From: Primula veris
Lineage: Eukaryota > Streptophyta > Magnoliopsida > Ericales > Primulaceae
Direction: 5' to 3'
Assembly: GCA_963682055.1 (NCBI GenBank)
Contig: OY821741.1
Coordinates: 20,141,211 to 20,205,210, forward strand
DNA: 64,000 bases
The position numbers were made by a program, and so were the translations under genes. The notes under the pieces were generated by a model, which worked only from the letters and a program-made list of their open reading frames with translations, was not told the origin of the DNA and searched no databases. Positions 43,288 through 54,225 of this stretch are shown one piece after another. How positions within the stretch are numbered: position 1 is the first letter of the stretch; every line of letters starts with the position of its first letter.

Positions 43288-46200
43288 ATTTTTTACTAAT
43301 ATACTATTTCCTTCCAATTCTAGGATATTGTAATTTCCCTCAATAATGTAGGCTCTGCTCTTATCAGCGTTTTATATTTTTTCTATTTTCTTAATTTGAA
43401 AGTGTAATAATATGTCGGGAATCCTTTCATGCTTGAAAAAAGTTTAAAATTAGTTTATCTTCTTTCGTTTGATTTCTGCTTATTTCTTGAGGCAGATTTG
43501 TATATCGATCTTAATCGGTTGATATATATTCCTTCATATCGAAATTTTTTTAATTTTCTTTTACCCGTGATTCGGTCATTTTTAATGATATATTCATACT
43601 TCATCTTGATAAATTCATAGTAAATGTTATTTATGTGAATGGTTTATTTCTTTGCGGACAAATCTTATAGAGGTTTTACTGTAGATTTATGTTGCCAAAA
43701 AAATCTTAAAATGGGATGTGGGTTATGTTCCAAGATTTTTGTCTTTTTTCTCCTTATGTATTTGTGATATCAAAAACATGAATTGCATCATTAGATATTC
43801 CCTTTTACATGGCGCAATCGGTGAATACTATAATTAATGAAAAATAAATCGAATCGTGATTTTTTATGTGCGATAATCAGATTACGTGCCTTCATAAGGA
43901 AAACGGAAAAATCCATTTATAGTCAATTATAGTGAAAGAAAATTCTGAAATCTGATAGCTTCTCAGTATTTCATTGTATTCTATTACAAAAAAAAAAGTC
44001 TCTCATTATCTATGCTCTATTCACCCTCAGATTCAGAACAATCTACAAGCAAAACTTTTGAACTCTCCAAATTTAATGTTTTTTAACTATTTTTCATTTG
44101 CTCGAACATCTTGTTTTTTTAATGGACAACCTCAAAAATGACCTATTGGCGATCGTCCTTCAAAAATAAATATGTTTGCATGCATACACATATCTTTCTA
44201 GGAATTAATGATATGTTATTCTTAGTACTTGTCAATTTTCAAGTGGAGTGCTTTTCAAAAAAGATTTGCAAAGTACAAAAATAAAAAAACTTAAACATTG
44301 AAGCACTTTTTAATCATTATCAAAACGATAGATGTCCCCGAACGAGTATTGGAAAATAAGAAATCTCTTATTTTGCGTTATTTTGAGCCAGTATGATGAA
44401 TCATGATATTTTTGAGAATATATTATTTAATCTAAAATTACCTTTTAAAAAGTTGTTTAAAAAATCTAATGAGAATCCAGAATTTTGTTTTCAAAATTTT
44501 TGTAGTCTTTTAGCCAAAAAACAAGTATAAAAGCTAAATAATATAACTTTCCAAACACTCTATGATTTTTGCATCCAAATTTTAGAAATCAGGGAAAAAA
44601 TGTGTTACCAAATGGAGTTGGATTATGCCCAATCATAAGCGAAATCGTTTTATCACGGATTAAATAATTTGGATTAAAACCAAATTTCTCATACTACTAA
44701 TGCAAATTAATTAGATCAAATTTACACAAAAGTTATTTAGATTGGGTAGTACCAATAATAACTTTAATCGAATTCGGATTTAAATGAAGTTCGTCTTTAT
44801 TTTTAGTTGTCATATATGTTCTTCAGATTCGTATACCGGAAAATACATTAGTTTTCTTTTTGACTTTGTTTTTGAAAAATGCATTAGATAATGTAGTTCA
44901 TTTTATTTGGAATGGTTTTCCCAAAAAGAAAATAGTACTACTGCATACAACTTTTTTTTTTGGGCTGCTCGAGTTACAGGTGGAAAGAAAAAGTTGTTAA
45001 CGGTTTGGTATTGTAGTAAAATATGTACCAATTAAAAACAATTGGTTTGTTTTTGTTTGATTTGGTTTGGTTATGACTAAAATAATTGTCGTAACGGAAC
45101 CAAACTAGACCAATCATAGTCGGCTTCGTTTGACCAGTTTGAACTCTAACAAAAAAAAAATACAAAATGAGAATTAACACTAACAGGTTAGTTTCGGCTT
45201 TCAATTTATAGATTTGTTTTTAATTTTGAGATAAAAAAAAAAAACAAGTAAATTAACTATAAATTAACAAAATATTATATATTGAATCAATAAATACAAA
45301 TAACAATTAAATTAACATTTTATCTCAACTTATATATATATATATATATATATATTAGTTTATAAATATTTATATAAAATAAATCGGTCGGTTTGAAAAC
45401 CACTAAAATCGTAAAATTAACCGATTCAATCGATTCATTTGATTTATCATAAATATTGTACTCAGTGTGTGACCGTGTGTCTAATTGAACTGTTTATTAA
45501 ATTATTATAGGGACGCTTGAGATTAGTTTTATTGGTCAAAAAGCTCCTAAAAAGAAGAAAAATTGCTCAATACTCATTGTGGTGTTTGGCACCAACTTAG
45601 TTTTTATCTTATTACTTGTTTAGTGACTTCTAACTTTTTTGTTTATCAATAAGTCAGTATTTCACTAATGTTGACTTACGAATTATTTGGAAATATACAA
45701 ACATGTTTCTTTAAAAAAAAAAATTATTTTTTATAATTTTTATGTGAAAAAGATAAGATAATCCGTAAATTTTTATCTTCTCTGATTTTGAGCTTTTTTA
45801 GCCTTTTTGACCAAAAGCTAGCTTATAAAAGCTAACAAACAAAACATTCATAGCTTCTATTAAGCAAAAAGCTAAAAATGCTGAGAAAAACAGTTGTTGC
45901 CAAACATGCACTATGTTACATATAGTTTCATAGATATTTATTAGAATAAATTGGATAACTTTCCCGAAAATAGGGGGAATCACACTGATCGATAGTAAAA
46001 CTTTGAGGGCTTGCTTGTTTGGATGCATCTATTAAAAAAATAATCTGGCTTATTCAAGGACGAGAAAAAACCCGAGACCATTTGGGTCGAAACTTCTATC
46101 TTTAGGGGAAAGAAAACTAAAAAGTACGGACCTCCAAAGATTTATTCAAATTTAATTGAACTAACTGATTAGCCAAACTTAAAAGCTTGTCCTAAGAATA

Positions 46201-46332
46201 AAACTATCTGAATAAATATTCCATTAATTGGGTTACTAGTTGTTGGATGGTACTTTTCTAATAACTAAACTATCTGAATCAACTGATTAGAATCAAATAA
46301 GTATTGCTCATATGTTTGGGTGAATTATATAG
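43288..46332. other. AT-rich single-copy stretch
   Basis: 43291-43640 recurs inverted at 54226-54560 as flank of copia A. A (TA)n microsatellite lies at 45328-45356. A possible small MITE lies at 45582-45911. No gene was recognised. Confidence 0.5.
45582..45911. mobile_element. Possible MITE with GTGTTTGGCA ends
   Basis: Left GTGTTTGGCACCAACT and right AGTTGTTGCCAAACATGCAC are imperfect inverted repeats around 330 bp of AT-rich DNA. A target duplication is not evident. Confidence 0.35.
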
Positions 46333-46696
46333 GCTTGAGCAAGAATCTGGAATCTTTTTAAATCTAAAGCACTTTGAAGAGAAAGTAATAGCTGGTGAAT
46401 GGGAGGACCTTGAAAAATACCTCCTTGGCTTTACCAAGATGGATGAAAATAGATTTTCGATGAAAATTTTCTTGGAGTTAAGGACGCTGAAATATCTGGA
46501 AGCCCTTGATCGGTATTTTTTTTTATCCGTTTCGATCATATATAGTTATTTGACATTATTTGTCTCCTACCTATGTTTATAGAAATGAGAGAGACATAAC
46601 TTTTGGTATATTAAGAGATGATCAGGAGGTGTTCTCTTTATAGGACGATGACATGTATAAGGAGTTGTCCCATCTCATGAGCGTGGAGAATTTCAG
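46333..46696 (+). pseudogene. TOPLESS/TOPLESS-related co-repressor fragment, two exons
   Basis: Exon 46333-46512 follows an AG acceptor and reads LEQESGIFLNLKHFEEKV, GEWEDLEKYLLGFTKMDENR and FSMKIFLELRTLKYLEALDR. This is the CTLH part of the plant Groucho/TOPLESS family (family LEQESGFFFNMKYFE, GFTKVDDNRYSMKIFFEIRKQKYLEALD). Intron 46513-46582 (GTATTT...TATAG) splits the Arg codon in the family position. Exon 46583-46696 reads NERDITFGILRDDQEVFSL, a TAG at 46641-46643, then ELSHLMSVENFR before GTAAAA. The first exon (LisH) and everything downstream, including the WD40 propellers, are absent. Preserved introns mean DNA-level duplication rather than retroposition. Confidence 0.9.
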
Positions 46697-46978
46697 GTAA
46701 AATAGTAAATAATATAATGCGTCTTTACCTAATTTGAGAGTGATGGCAGTACACTGCTTAACGTAGTACCAGAATAGGCCCATATTCTTGGTTCAAATCT
46801 CACCACTACCTTACTAAAAAGATTGGTTGAAACTTTGTTGCCTAAACTTAATAAGTGACACCATGTGTTTCACTCTAATAATATATGCATTTAAGTAAAA
46901 TGATAACACATCACTTGATAATCAGTTTGACATTATTTAAGTGCTTGGAAGTCATTTTCCTTTCCCATAGTACTTTTG
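46697..46978 (+). other. Sequence downstream of TOPLESS fragment
   Basis: Begins with the GTAAAA donor and presumably the former intron. No further TOPLESS exon found. Confidence 0.45.
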
Positions 46979-47399
46979 TATTTGATGGAAATATAACGAA
47001 GATTTATAATTCAAGATTCGGAAAAGAAAGATTGTCGGTATACACGGTAGAGACATGTATCCATGTGCACGAGTATTTTTTAAAAAAGTGTGCACTTTCT
47101 ATAGTGTGCACGAGTATTCGGAAATCAAGATTTTGGTGAAAACTGGGGTTTGCCTCTGTAAGCCCCTTGAGAGAAATAAACAATTTAATCCGAGCTGTTT
47201 GCGCATCACCATAGTTTCGTAGAGGTGCATGTTCTCTGAAATTTATTAAAATGATTAAACATCAAGAAACAAAACATTCTATAGTTCAATTTAAAAAAAA
47301 AAACTCGTGCACATGGATTCATGATTCTACCGTGTATACCGACAATCTTTCTTTTCCGAATCTTGAATTATAAATCTTCGTTATATTTCCATCAAATAA
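46979..47399. mobile_element. Fold-back element with about 110-bp arms
   Basis: Left arm 46979-47088 (TTTGATGGAAATATAACG ... CATGTGCACGAGT) is the near-perfect reverse complement of 47291-47399. The spacer is about 200 bp with no frame. The open frame 46885-47139 spans it and is not coding. Confidence 0.85.
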
Positions 47400-47404
47400 A
47401 AAGG

Positions 47405-47700
47405 TATATTTGAATTATAATGAATTTTCCTACAATAGTATATTTGAATGGTTCTGAAAGAGTGTTTAGATCTTCGATTGTATAATGAATCATTGGTTCT
47501 CCTTCATAAGATTCGATTTCTTTAACTGGAACTTTAGATGTCACAGTTTGGGTTTTTAATATGGATGCGAAAGATTTAGACGTAGGTGGGTCCGGGGAAA
47601 GGGTTTGGTTGGGGTCAGGTGGCTGAAGAACGGTCATTTTTCTGGCGGCTAGGGCTTTTCACCCTAATCGTCTCTCTCTCTCTAGGGTTTCGGTTTAATG
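47405..47700 (-). pseudogene. LINE ORF1 N-terminus with leader
   Basis: From Met at 47637: SFASILKTQ, EGEPMIHYTIEDLNTLSEPFKYTIVGKF. This matches the start of the DUF4283 domain of plant LINE ORF1/gag-like proteins (family '..GEP.I......L..PFK..LVGKF'). The match stops after GKF (about 47420), then the frame runs into sequence next to the fold-back arm. The minus-strand leader has the AGAGAGAGAGACGATTAGGG typical of LINE 5' ends. Only about 65 residues of the ORF survive. Confidence 0.7.
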
Positions 47701-49572
47701 ATTAAGATTATTATGATTTAATATATAAATTAAATCATTATAAATTACTAATAATGCTCGTTAAACTCGTTAGTAAAGGCAAATACACAATTTTAATTAC
47801 TAATATATAAATTTTGTTACATTTTAAACCATATATCAAACTAAAAATAGATACGTCTGATCAATTTTATGTATATTCACCATCATTGAATAAAGTAGTA
47901 CAACTCATTGTTTAATCGCATATAGAACTTAATAATTTTTTGGTGCAAACCGCAAACACAACACAAGATATCTTACCTTGGTTGGTACATCACTAGTACC
48001 TCTTGATATGCGACATCTTTTATTGAAATGTCATAAACAACGATCAGTATGATTTCACTTACCATAACCTTCTTTGATCACCCGACCGTTTAAATTTTCT
48101 TCATTTCCAACAGCAAGCTCAAGGATAGACATAATTTATCACCTCCTTTCAAATTATATTGTTCCTCGAAAAGGGAAATGTTATAGAAATCCAATATGGG
48201 GATTGTTTTTAGGTTTCTAAAGAGAAATCGAATTTAAGCTTCATGTTTATACATTGAAACAACATAGTTTGATGAAAATCAAATTCTAACACACATATCA
48301 AAAAATTAATAAAAAGGTCATGTGTTTGCATTTGTGTTTGTGCATAAATATATTAGTAAAGAGTGAGAGGGGGGATAAAGAGAAATAATAAGAGTATAAA
48401 GATATACTAAAACATTGCTCTCTAGGTTGGACAACTTGACTATGGCTTGGTTTGTGGATCTATAGGGTTATCAAGAACCCATAAAAAGATGATAATATTA
48501 GTTATGGGTCACCTTTTACAAGATTTTTTAAATGGAGATCATGGGCCAAAACTTTTTTAAGTTCCAGTCATTCGGCCCAATAAAAAAGAGCTTAAAAGTT
48601 TTCTTTAAGCTTAAAAAATAATTTATAATCTATATGGAAAAGATATTAAAGTGTAAATAAGAGGTTAAAATTTGTTCTTAAGCTTAAAAAAATATATTAT
48701 AAGCTACACGAGAAAGATATTAAAGTGTAAAAAATAACTTAAAAGTTGTTTTTTTAGTTTTGTGTAATTTTTTTTAGTGTTTGTTTTAATTATTAAGTAA
48801 AAAAAAGATAACAAAAAGTTACATAAATAATATATATATTTTTCATTTGTAAGTTAACCTACATTTAAATTTTTTATGAGAGTAGTGATCTATGAACAAA
48901 AATATTATTGAAATGTGATCTCCCACCAATGGCCCTAAAAAGACTCTTATTAAAAAGATATAACCGAAATGGAATGTGAAAGTATTAATAAATATAACTT
49001 TCCTTCCCTTAAATATTAAAGACTTCGAACTTGAGAGATGATTCATGTGAGGAAAAAAATAGGATGATGTATAACTTAAAAAGAAAACCAAATGAAGAAA
49101 TGTAAAAAACATTAAAACCTATATATATACTCCATATTCATATTTTGAAAAAATCAATTATTGTCATTTTACCAAGTGGTAATATTCAAGTTTTCTTGGG
49201 TTGGTTCTTTTAATAGTGTGATTGCAATTATCAAATTTCCTTATTAATACTGAAACACAAATATAATAACTATAATAGTCAACACTATTAAATATAGCTT
49301 CATGATTGCATTTTTGTGTTGTGTTTGCTATCCAACTCGTGTTGAGTTGGTATTATTTTGAGTTATGAAATATTTTGACTATCATCAGTTATCATTATTA
49401 ATAGTATTTGCCTTATTCAGTTCCTGATTTGAAATAATACACTTTATACTTTAAAATTTCTCTCATTTAAGAATCTTTGATTTTTTTTTATTTTCATTTT
49501 ATTTCCATATTATTCAAATTAATACATAAATAAATTTTATTTTTTAAAATAAAAAATTGTTTAAAGGCAATG
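47701..49572. other. AT-rich stretch with no firm gene
   Basis: A weak candidate exon is noted at 48061-48137 (minus). 48580-48750 has two copies of an A-rich phrase (GAAAAGATATTAAAGTGTAAA). Nothing else recognised. Confidence 0.4.
48083..48131 (-). other. Possible short first exon
   Basis: Minus-strand ATG at 48131 reads MSILELAVGNEENLNGRVIK, then EGYG and a strong donor GTAAGTG. No protein family recognised. A second candidate exon 46 bp away would need an intron shorter than usual in plants. Confidence 0.2.
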
Positions 49573-50170
49573 TGTAACGACTCAATCCTCTGCCGAACCG
49601 CCATCATCTACTTTCTACCACCAATATTGTCCACTTTGGCCAAATTTCGTCATCGTTTCTTGGGCTGTACGGTTTTGAAAGATCTTGATGATAAGAAAGA
49701 GGATACTCATAGCTTATATATCATATATGTACTCACATATATAAGGGATTTGGGATAGCTTTCGTCGCTTTAGAAGGTTATTTCCCTCCAGAAATCCAGG
49801 TTCTTACGGTATTCCCCCTTCAGACACGACGTTCCCTTCGGCCACGCCATCCTTTCGGGGTTCAAATGCCGCCTTCGGCTCGATAGCGGCTCTGATACCA
49901 ACTACAACGACTCGGTCTTCCGACCGGACCACCACCATCTGCTTCCTATAACCAATATTGTCTGCTTTGGTCCAATTTCGTCATTGTTTCTTAGGCCGCA
50001 TGAGTTTAAAAGATTTTGGTGATAAAAAGGATGATACTGCTATCTTATATACCATATAGGTACTCACATATTTAGGCGATGTGGGATAGCCATTTCTTCT
50101 CTTTACCATGGTAATTTTCCATGAAAATCCGGGTTTTTACACTGTTACCTCTTCAGGCATGACGTCCTCG
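49573..50170 (-). mobile_element. Tandem TRIM element
   Basis: Minus-oriented LTRs of 237 bp (49573-49809) and 239 bp (49903-50141) share TGTAACGACTC/TACAACGACTC starts, ACCAATATTGTC-GCTTTGG and CATATAGGTACTCACAT-type blocks. The internal domain of about 93 bp holds a perfect primer site TGGTATCAGAGC (minus, 49889-49900) and PPT TCTGAAGGGGGAA (minus, 49811-49823). 50142-50170 repeats the start of the internal domain, so a further LTR was once joined. Size and parts fit the TRIM class (Katydid-like). It has no coding capacity; the frame 49570-49758 is LTR. Confidence 0.85.
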
Positions 50171-51106
50171 TAATAAACAACTCATTTTATGTTATCAATT
50201 TCTCATAAATCGTATTTTCCCTTTCTCATCGGAAAATATATAGAAGGAGCTAACTTAACACTTTAAAAATAATTTTAGCAGACCACTAATCGAAAACCTT
50301 TTCTCGTTCAAATCAGAACTACTAATAACTTTAGCATGCTAAAGAGCAATAAGTACTTTTATTTGTCACCTTGCACTCTCTAAACTAATATATATGTATA
50401 TATCCATTTTTTGCCATTCAAGATGACACATGTCAGTATGAACATATATATATTATATATACATTATAAATACATATACTTGTTGGTGCTCTAACTTTCC
50501 TTATATTTCCTCTCATTCACTTTCTTGCATTTTCCGCTTATCCACTCAGACACACAGTATGCTTGTGAAGCTCATAAGTCGTCATCGTATGGCTAGTAAT
50601 TATAAAAAACTTTACCGCTTATTGTACCTAGATATAAACATCATACTTCGATATCACTTCAGCATCACTTTAGATACGGAATGTGTCTATGTCAATGTCA
50701 AGTGGTCGAACAATCATGAAAGAATATGATAGCTTAACGTCATTACGGCTAAAGTATCATAACACATTTTGGGTGTAGTATGAATCATGGCCTCAAAATT
50801 TTTTCTTTACGGGACTCAATTTTCATGCCGAGTCAATGACATGTGTTGAAATGCATGAATGGATCCGTCATATCGAAAATGACAAATCCTTAATTGGATC
50901 GTTTCAAATCTGAAAAGGTAAATAATGTGTAAAATTAATGTATGTATGGATCCTCCCCTTATGTGTATCTATGTGTATGAATATATATATATACACACAC
51001 ACTTATAAGCTTAAAAAAGCTCGTATTCCGAAACTTTTTTCGCCTATAAAGTGTAACTCCTGCATGTCTAACAATATCTATGAACTCACTTTTAATTATA
51101 CATACA
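50171..51106. other. Non-coding stretch
   Basis: AT-rich with short (TA)n and (CA)n runs near 50450 and 50985. No gene or element end recognised. Confidence 0.5.
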
Positions 51107-51221
51107 GTTAATGTCACGCCCCAAAATCCTAAAAACGGATATCAAGAAAGAAAAAAGAACCTGTTGTTAAAAATGTCATGCCTTGATATCCATTTTTAGG
51201 ATTTTGGGGCGTGACAGTTAA
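51107..51221. mobile_element. 105-bp miniature element with 35-bp TIRs and 5-bp target duplication
   Basis: 51112-51216 runs from TGTCACGCCCCAAAATCCTA to its near-perfect inverse, arms of 35 bp with one mismatch, flanked by GTTAA on both sides (51107-51111, 51217-51221). The end GATTTTGGGGCGTGACA equals the end of the solo LTR at 22044. Confidence 0.9.
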
Positions 51222-51584
51222 CGAATGTACAAACGATAAATCCGCAACTATTATTTTCCTAATAAAAATTTATTTCACCACCACAATTAAACGCTGGATT
51301 GGTTTTAAAAATCACACAGAGGCAAATATTTATTGCAGAATGCTGACAAGGTACGACAAAATAGTACCAGAAGTTTAATTTATGTAAAGAAGTATTGACA
51401 GACTGGTGAGTGAAATTAAAACTAAAATTATCAATCTATTGTTGCCTCCATCATCATTCCCAATAACAAGAAATATATATCTAGCTATAATACCAGAGAA
51501 AAGTAAACTAACTTAAGTATTTAACAAGTATGAAATCATTTTGTTCATTACTAAATATAGATTATTTATGACAAATAACTTTAG
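51222..51584. other. Non-coding stretch
   Basis: AT-rich, nothing recognised. Confidence 0.5.
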
Positions 51585-52311
51585 ATTGACTACAGTGCCG
51601 TCTCCAGCATTTTGGAGACCTAAAGCCGATCAAAAAAATGGGCCCTAAATATAAAGATTACTTTAACCATTAAAATATATAAAAAAACACCCTAATTGAT
51701 AATTTATTCTTTTTCCAACCATGTTTTAAGTAAATAATATGGCACAACCGCACCAGATAAATTATCAGAATAAATTACTAAATCAATGATTTACACAAAA
51801 TTGAGAATAAATATACCAAATTAAAATATTAATTTAAAATCACCAAATTTAGTTATCTAAATCATCCCAAAAAGTTCATGAGTCATAGGCCATATGAATA
51901 AACCAGATTCTTTTTTGCTATACTATTTTTTTTAGGTTAGCCTAACCTAGTTTTTTTGGGCTATTCGATCAAAAAAAATCTATTCCAAGATTTAACAAAA
52001 ATTATGGAAACATTAGTACGTAGAATTGCCTACATATACTCCTCCGTAACACGAGTAGTTAAAAAAAGAAAAAAATTTCAATGCGATTACGGTACGTTAT
52101 TTTAGAGTAACACTATCATAAACCCGGTAAATGTGTGTCAGCCACTAAAAACCCAACACCTATTAATGAACCTCAAATAACTACTAGCCTAAAATTAATT
52201 TTAAATTAAAAATAAATTCATAAAAAAATAAAAAAAATGGGCCGCTATAATTTTGGTGGCCCCAATTTTATGCTTTTTAAATTTGGCTCTCCAGCCGATC
52301 CTGATTGAGTA
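51585..52311. mobile_element. Non-autonomous hAT-like element
   Basis: 51593-52303 (711 bp) starts CAGTGCCGTCTCCAG and ends CTCCAGCCGATCCTG, imperfect inverted repeats. It is flanked by ATTGACTA and ATTGAGTA, an 8-bp duplication with one change, which is the hAT size. Subterminal GGGCCC and GGTGGCCCC segments are typical. No transposase. Confidence 0.75.
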
Positions 52312-52980
52312 AGTTGAGTTGTGCAAGTGGTTGTGACATTAGTAAATCCTGCATGTGATCATAATTCAATCATTTCTACTATTGAGGGTGATTATTTTCA
52401 AACATAACTTTAGATTTTTCATGTTCTATTTTAATATCGGTTATTTAATCATGTTTATTACTACGGAAAGAAAAAAATATCTTGTTATAATTTTTTCTGG
52501 TAAATCACTTATTAGCCAATGATCGCATGTAGCTTGCTTTATGTTTTCCCTTACCATATCATATTCGTCTTCGTTGTCTTCATCTACTTCCTCCATTTTT
52601 CTCATAGCTACATAAAAATTGTAAATTTACTTACTACTTTTGAATTTCTTCTAATGAAAAGAACTCAAGTTTAAAGTTGTGAGGAAAAAAATGAGGATAT
52701 GTTCCTTTATATAGAGAAATGTGTCATGAAGTCTAGGGTTGGAAAGGACAATATTTTTTTTTTTAAAGATGCGGCGCCATTGTCCATATAAAGTGTTTAC
52801 TTTTAGGGTTATAATAACAAGAATTGCAACGGGGCCCATTGGTGATGTTACCTGACCCGGATTGGTCCTTGAATTAATGTAATGCTCTATTATTCAGCTG
52901 GTGAATCACACGATATTGAACCATATTAATTTGATATATATATTTATCTGCAATCAATGTTGTTATTGTCTTATTTGGGA
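52312..52980. other. Non-coding stretch
   Basis: AT-rich. Short frames carry no recognisable protein. Confidence 0.5.
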
Positions 52981-53972
52981 TAATATCACTTTAGTTCCCT
53001 GAGTTTTGGGTTATATTTACTTTAGTGACCTGACTTTCAAAAATGTTAAATTGGTGACCCAGGTTTCACATATACTTTGATTTAATGACCTCCTGAACTT
53101 CGCAAGTTTTAAACATTTGCAATACAGCCCACTTAGTTTAAAAATTAATAAAATAGACACCGATTTGTTGAAAATGACAAAATTAACTCTTTAATTTTAT
53201 AATTTTTATAAAACACATGTTTTACAATAAGCAAAATTTTCTTTATAATAAGTACAATTTTAGACATAATTTTTGTTCTTTTCAAAAAGGTTTTAATCTG
53301 TAAAAAAATTGTTTTAATCATTAAAAATTACACTACATCCGTAGATAATTTTTGATAATTAAAGAAAAGTGTACGGATTAATATTAAAAATTGTCAGGTA
53401 AATTGAAGAAAATTATTAAAGAAAATTACACGGAGTTATCGCACATAAATTTTTACGTTTCCATGACTTCAGCATGAAGTTATACTATTTTTTCGGAACA
53501 AAAAGGTTCACAAAAAGACAAATTGGCAAATCAGACTATCAAATATTCAAGATACGCGTAATGTAATTTTCTTTAATATAAATCAGTAAACTTTTCTTTA
53601 ATTACAAAATGTCGTGTTTATTTTGTTGGAAAAATTGTATTCAAAGTCGTTTTTTTTTCAAAAATTATGTCTAAAATTGTATTTATTATAAAAAAAAGTT
53701 TGCTTATTGGAAAACGTGTGTTTTACAAAAATTGTAAAATTAAAGAGTTAATTGTCATTTTCCACAAATCGGTGTCTATTTTATTAATTTTTAAACTAAG
53801 TGGGTTGTATTGCAATTGTTTAAAACTTGTGAAGTTTATGAGGTCACTAAATCAAAGTTTAGGAGGTCACTAAATCAGACTTGTTTAAAACCTGGATTAC
53901 CAATTCAATATTTTTGAAAGTCAGGTCGCTGAAGTATATATGACCCAAAACTCAGGACACTAAAGTGATATT
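52981..53972. mobile_element. Fold-back/MULE-like element with about 300-bp arms
   Basis: Left arm 52981-53276 (TATCACTTTAGTTCCCTGAG inward to TAGACATAATTTTTG) pairs with the right arm 53657-53972. The right arm has a small tandem duplication of GAGGTCACTAAATCA. The central 380 bp has no transposase. The element ends are a common plant long-TIR type. Confidence 0.85.
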
Positions 53973-54225
53973 CTTTAGTCTAAATAACATTTGTGCGGGC
54001 AGTTTTGAGAGCTTGATTTTGTAAAATTTTATCAAGGATCATAACTAATCGCGAGAAATGACCGGGGTTTTTATTCAATAAACACTTCATACTAAGTGAA
54101 CTACCTGAATTGGATTGTTTCTATAAAGAACATCATAATTGGTGGTTTATGTGCACAACCGTATGCACCTTATCATACTATTGAAACACGCGGTGATATC
54201 AAATTAAATAACTGAATAACATTTG

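Noticed and set aside
43429..43620. 63-codon frame repeated at 54226-54417
   Set aside because: Similarity is due to the inverted duplication. The frame has no family resemblance, and changes are not biased to synonymous sites by eye.
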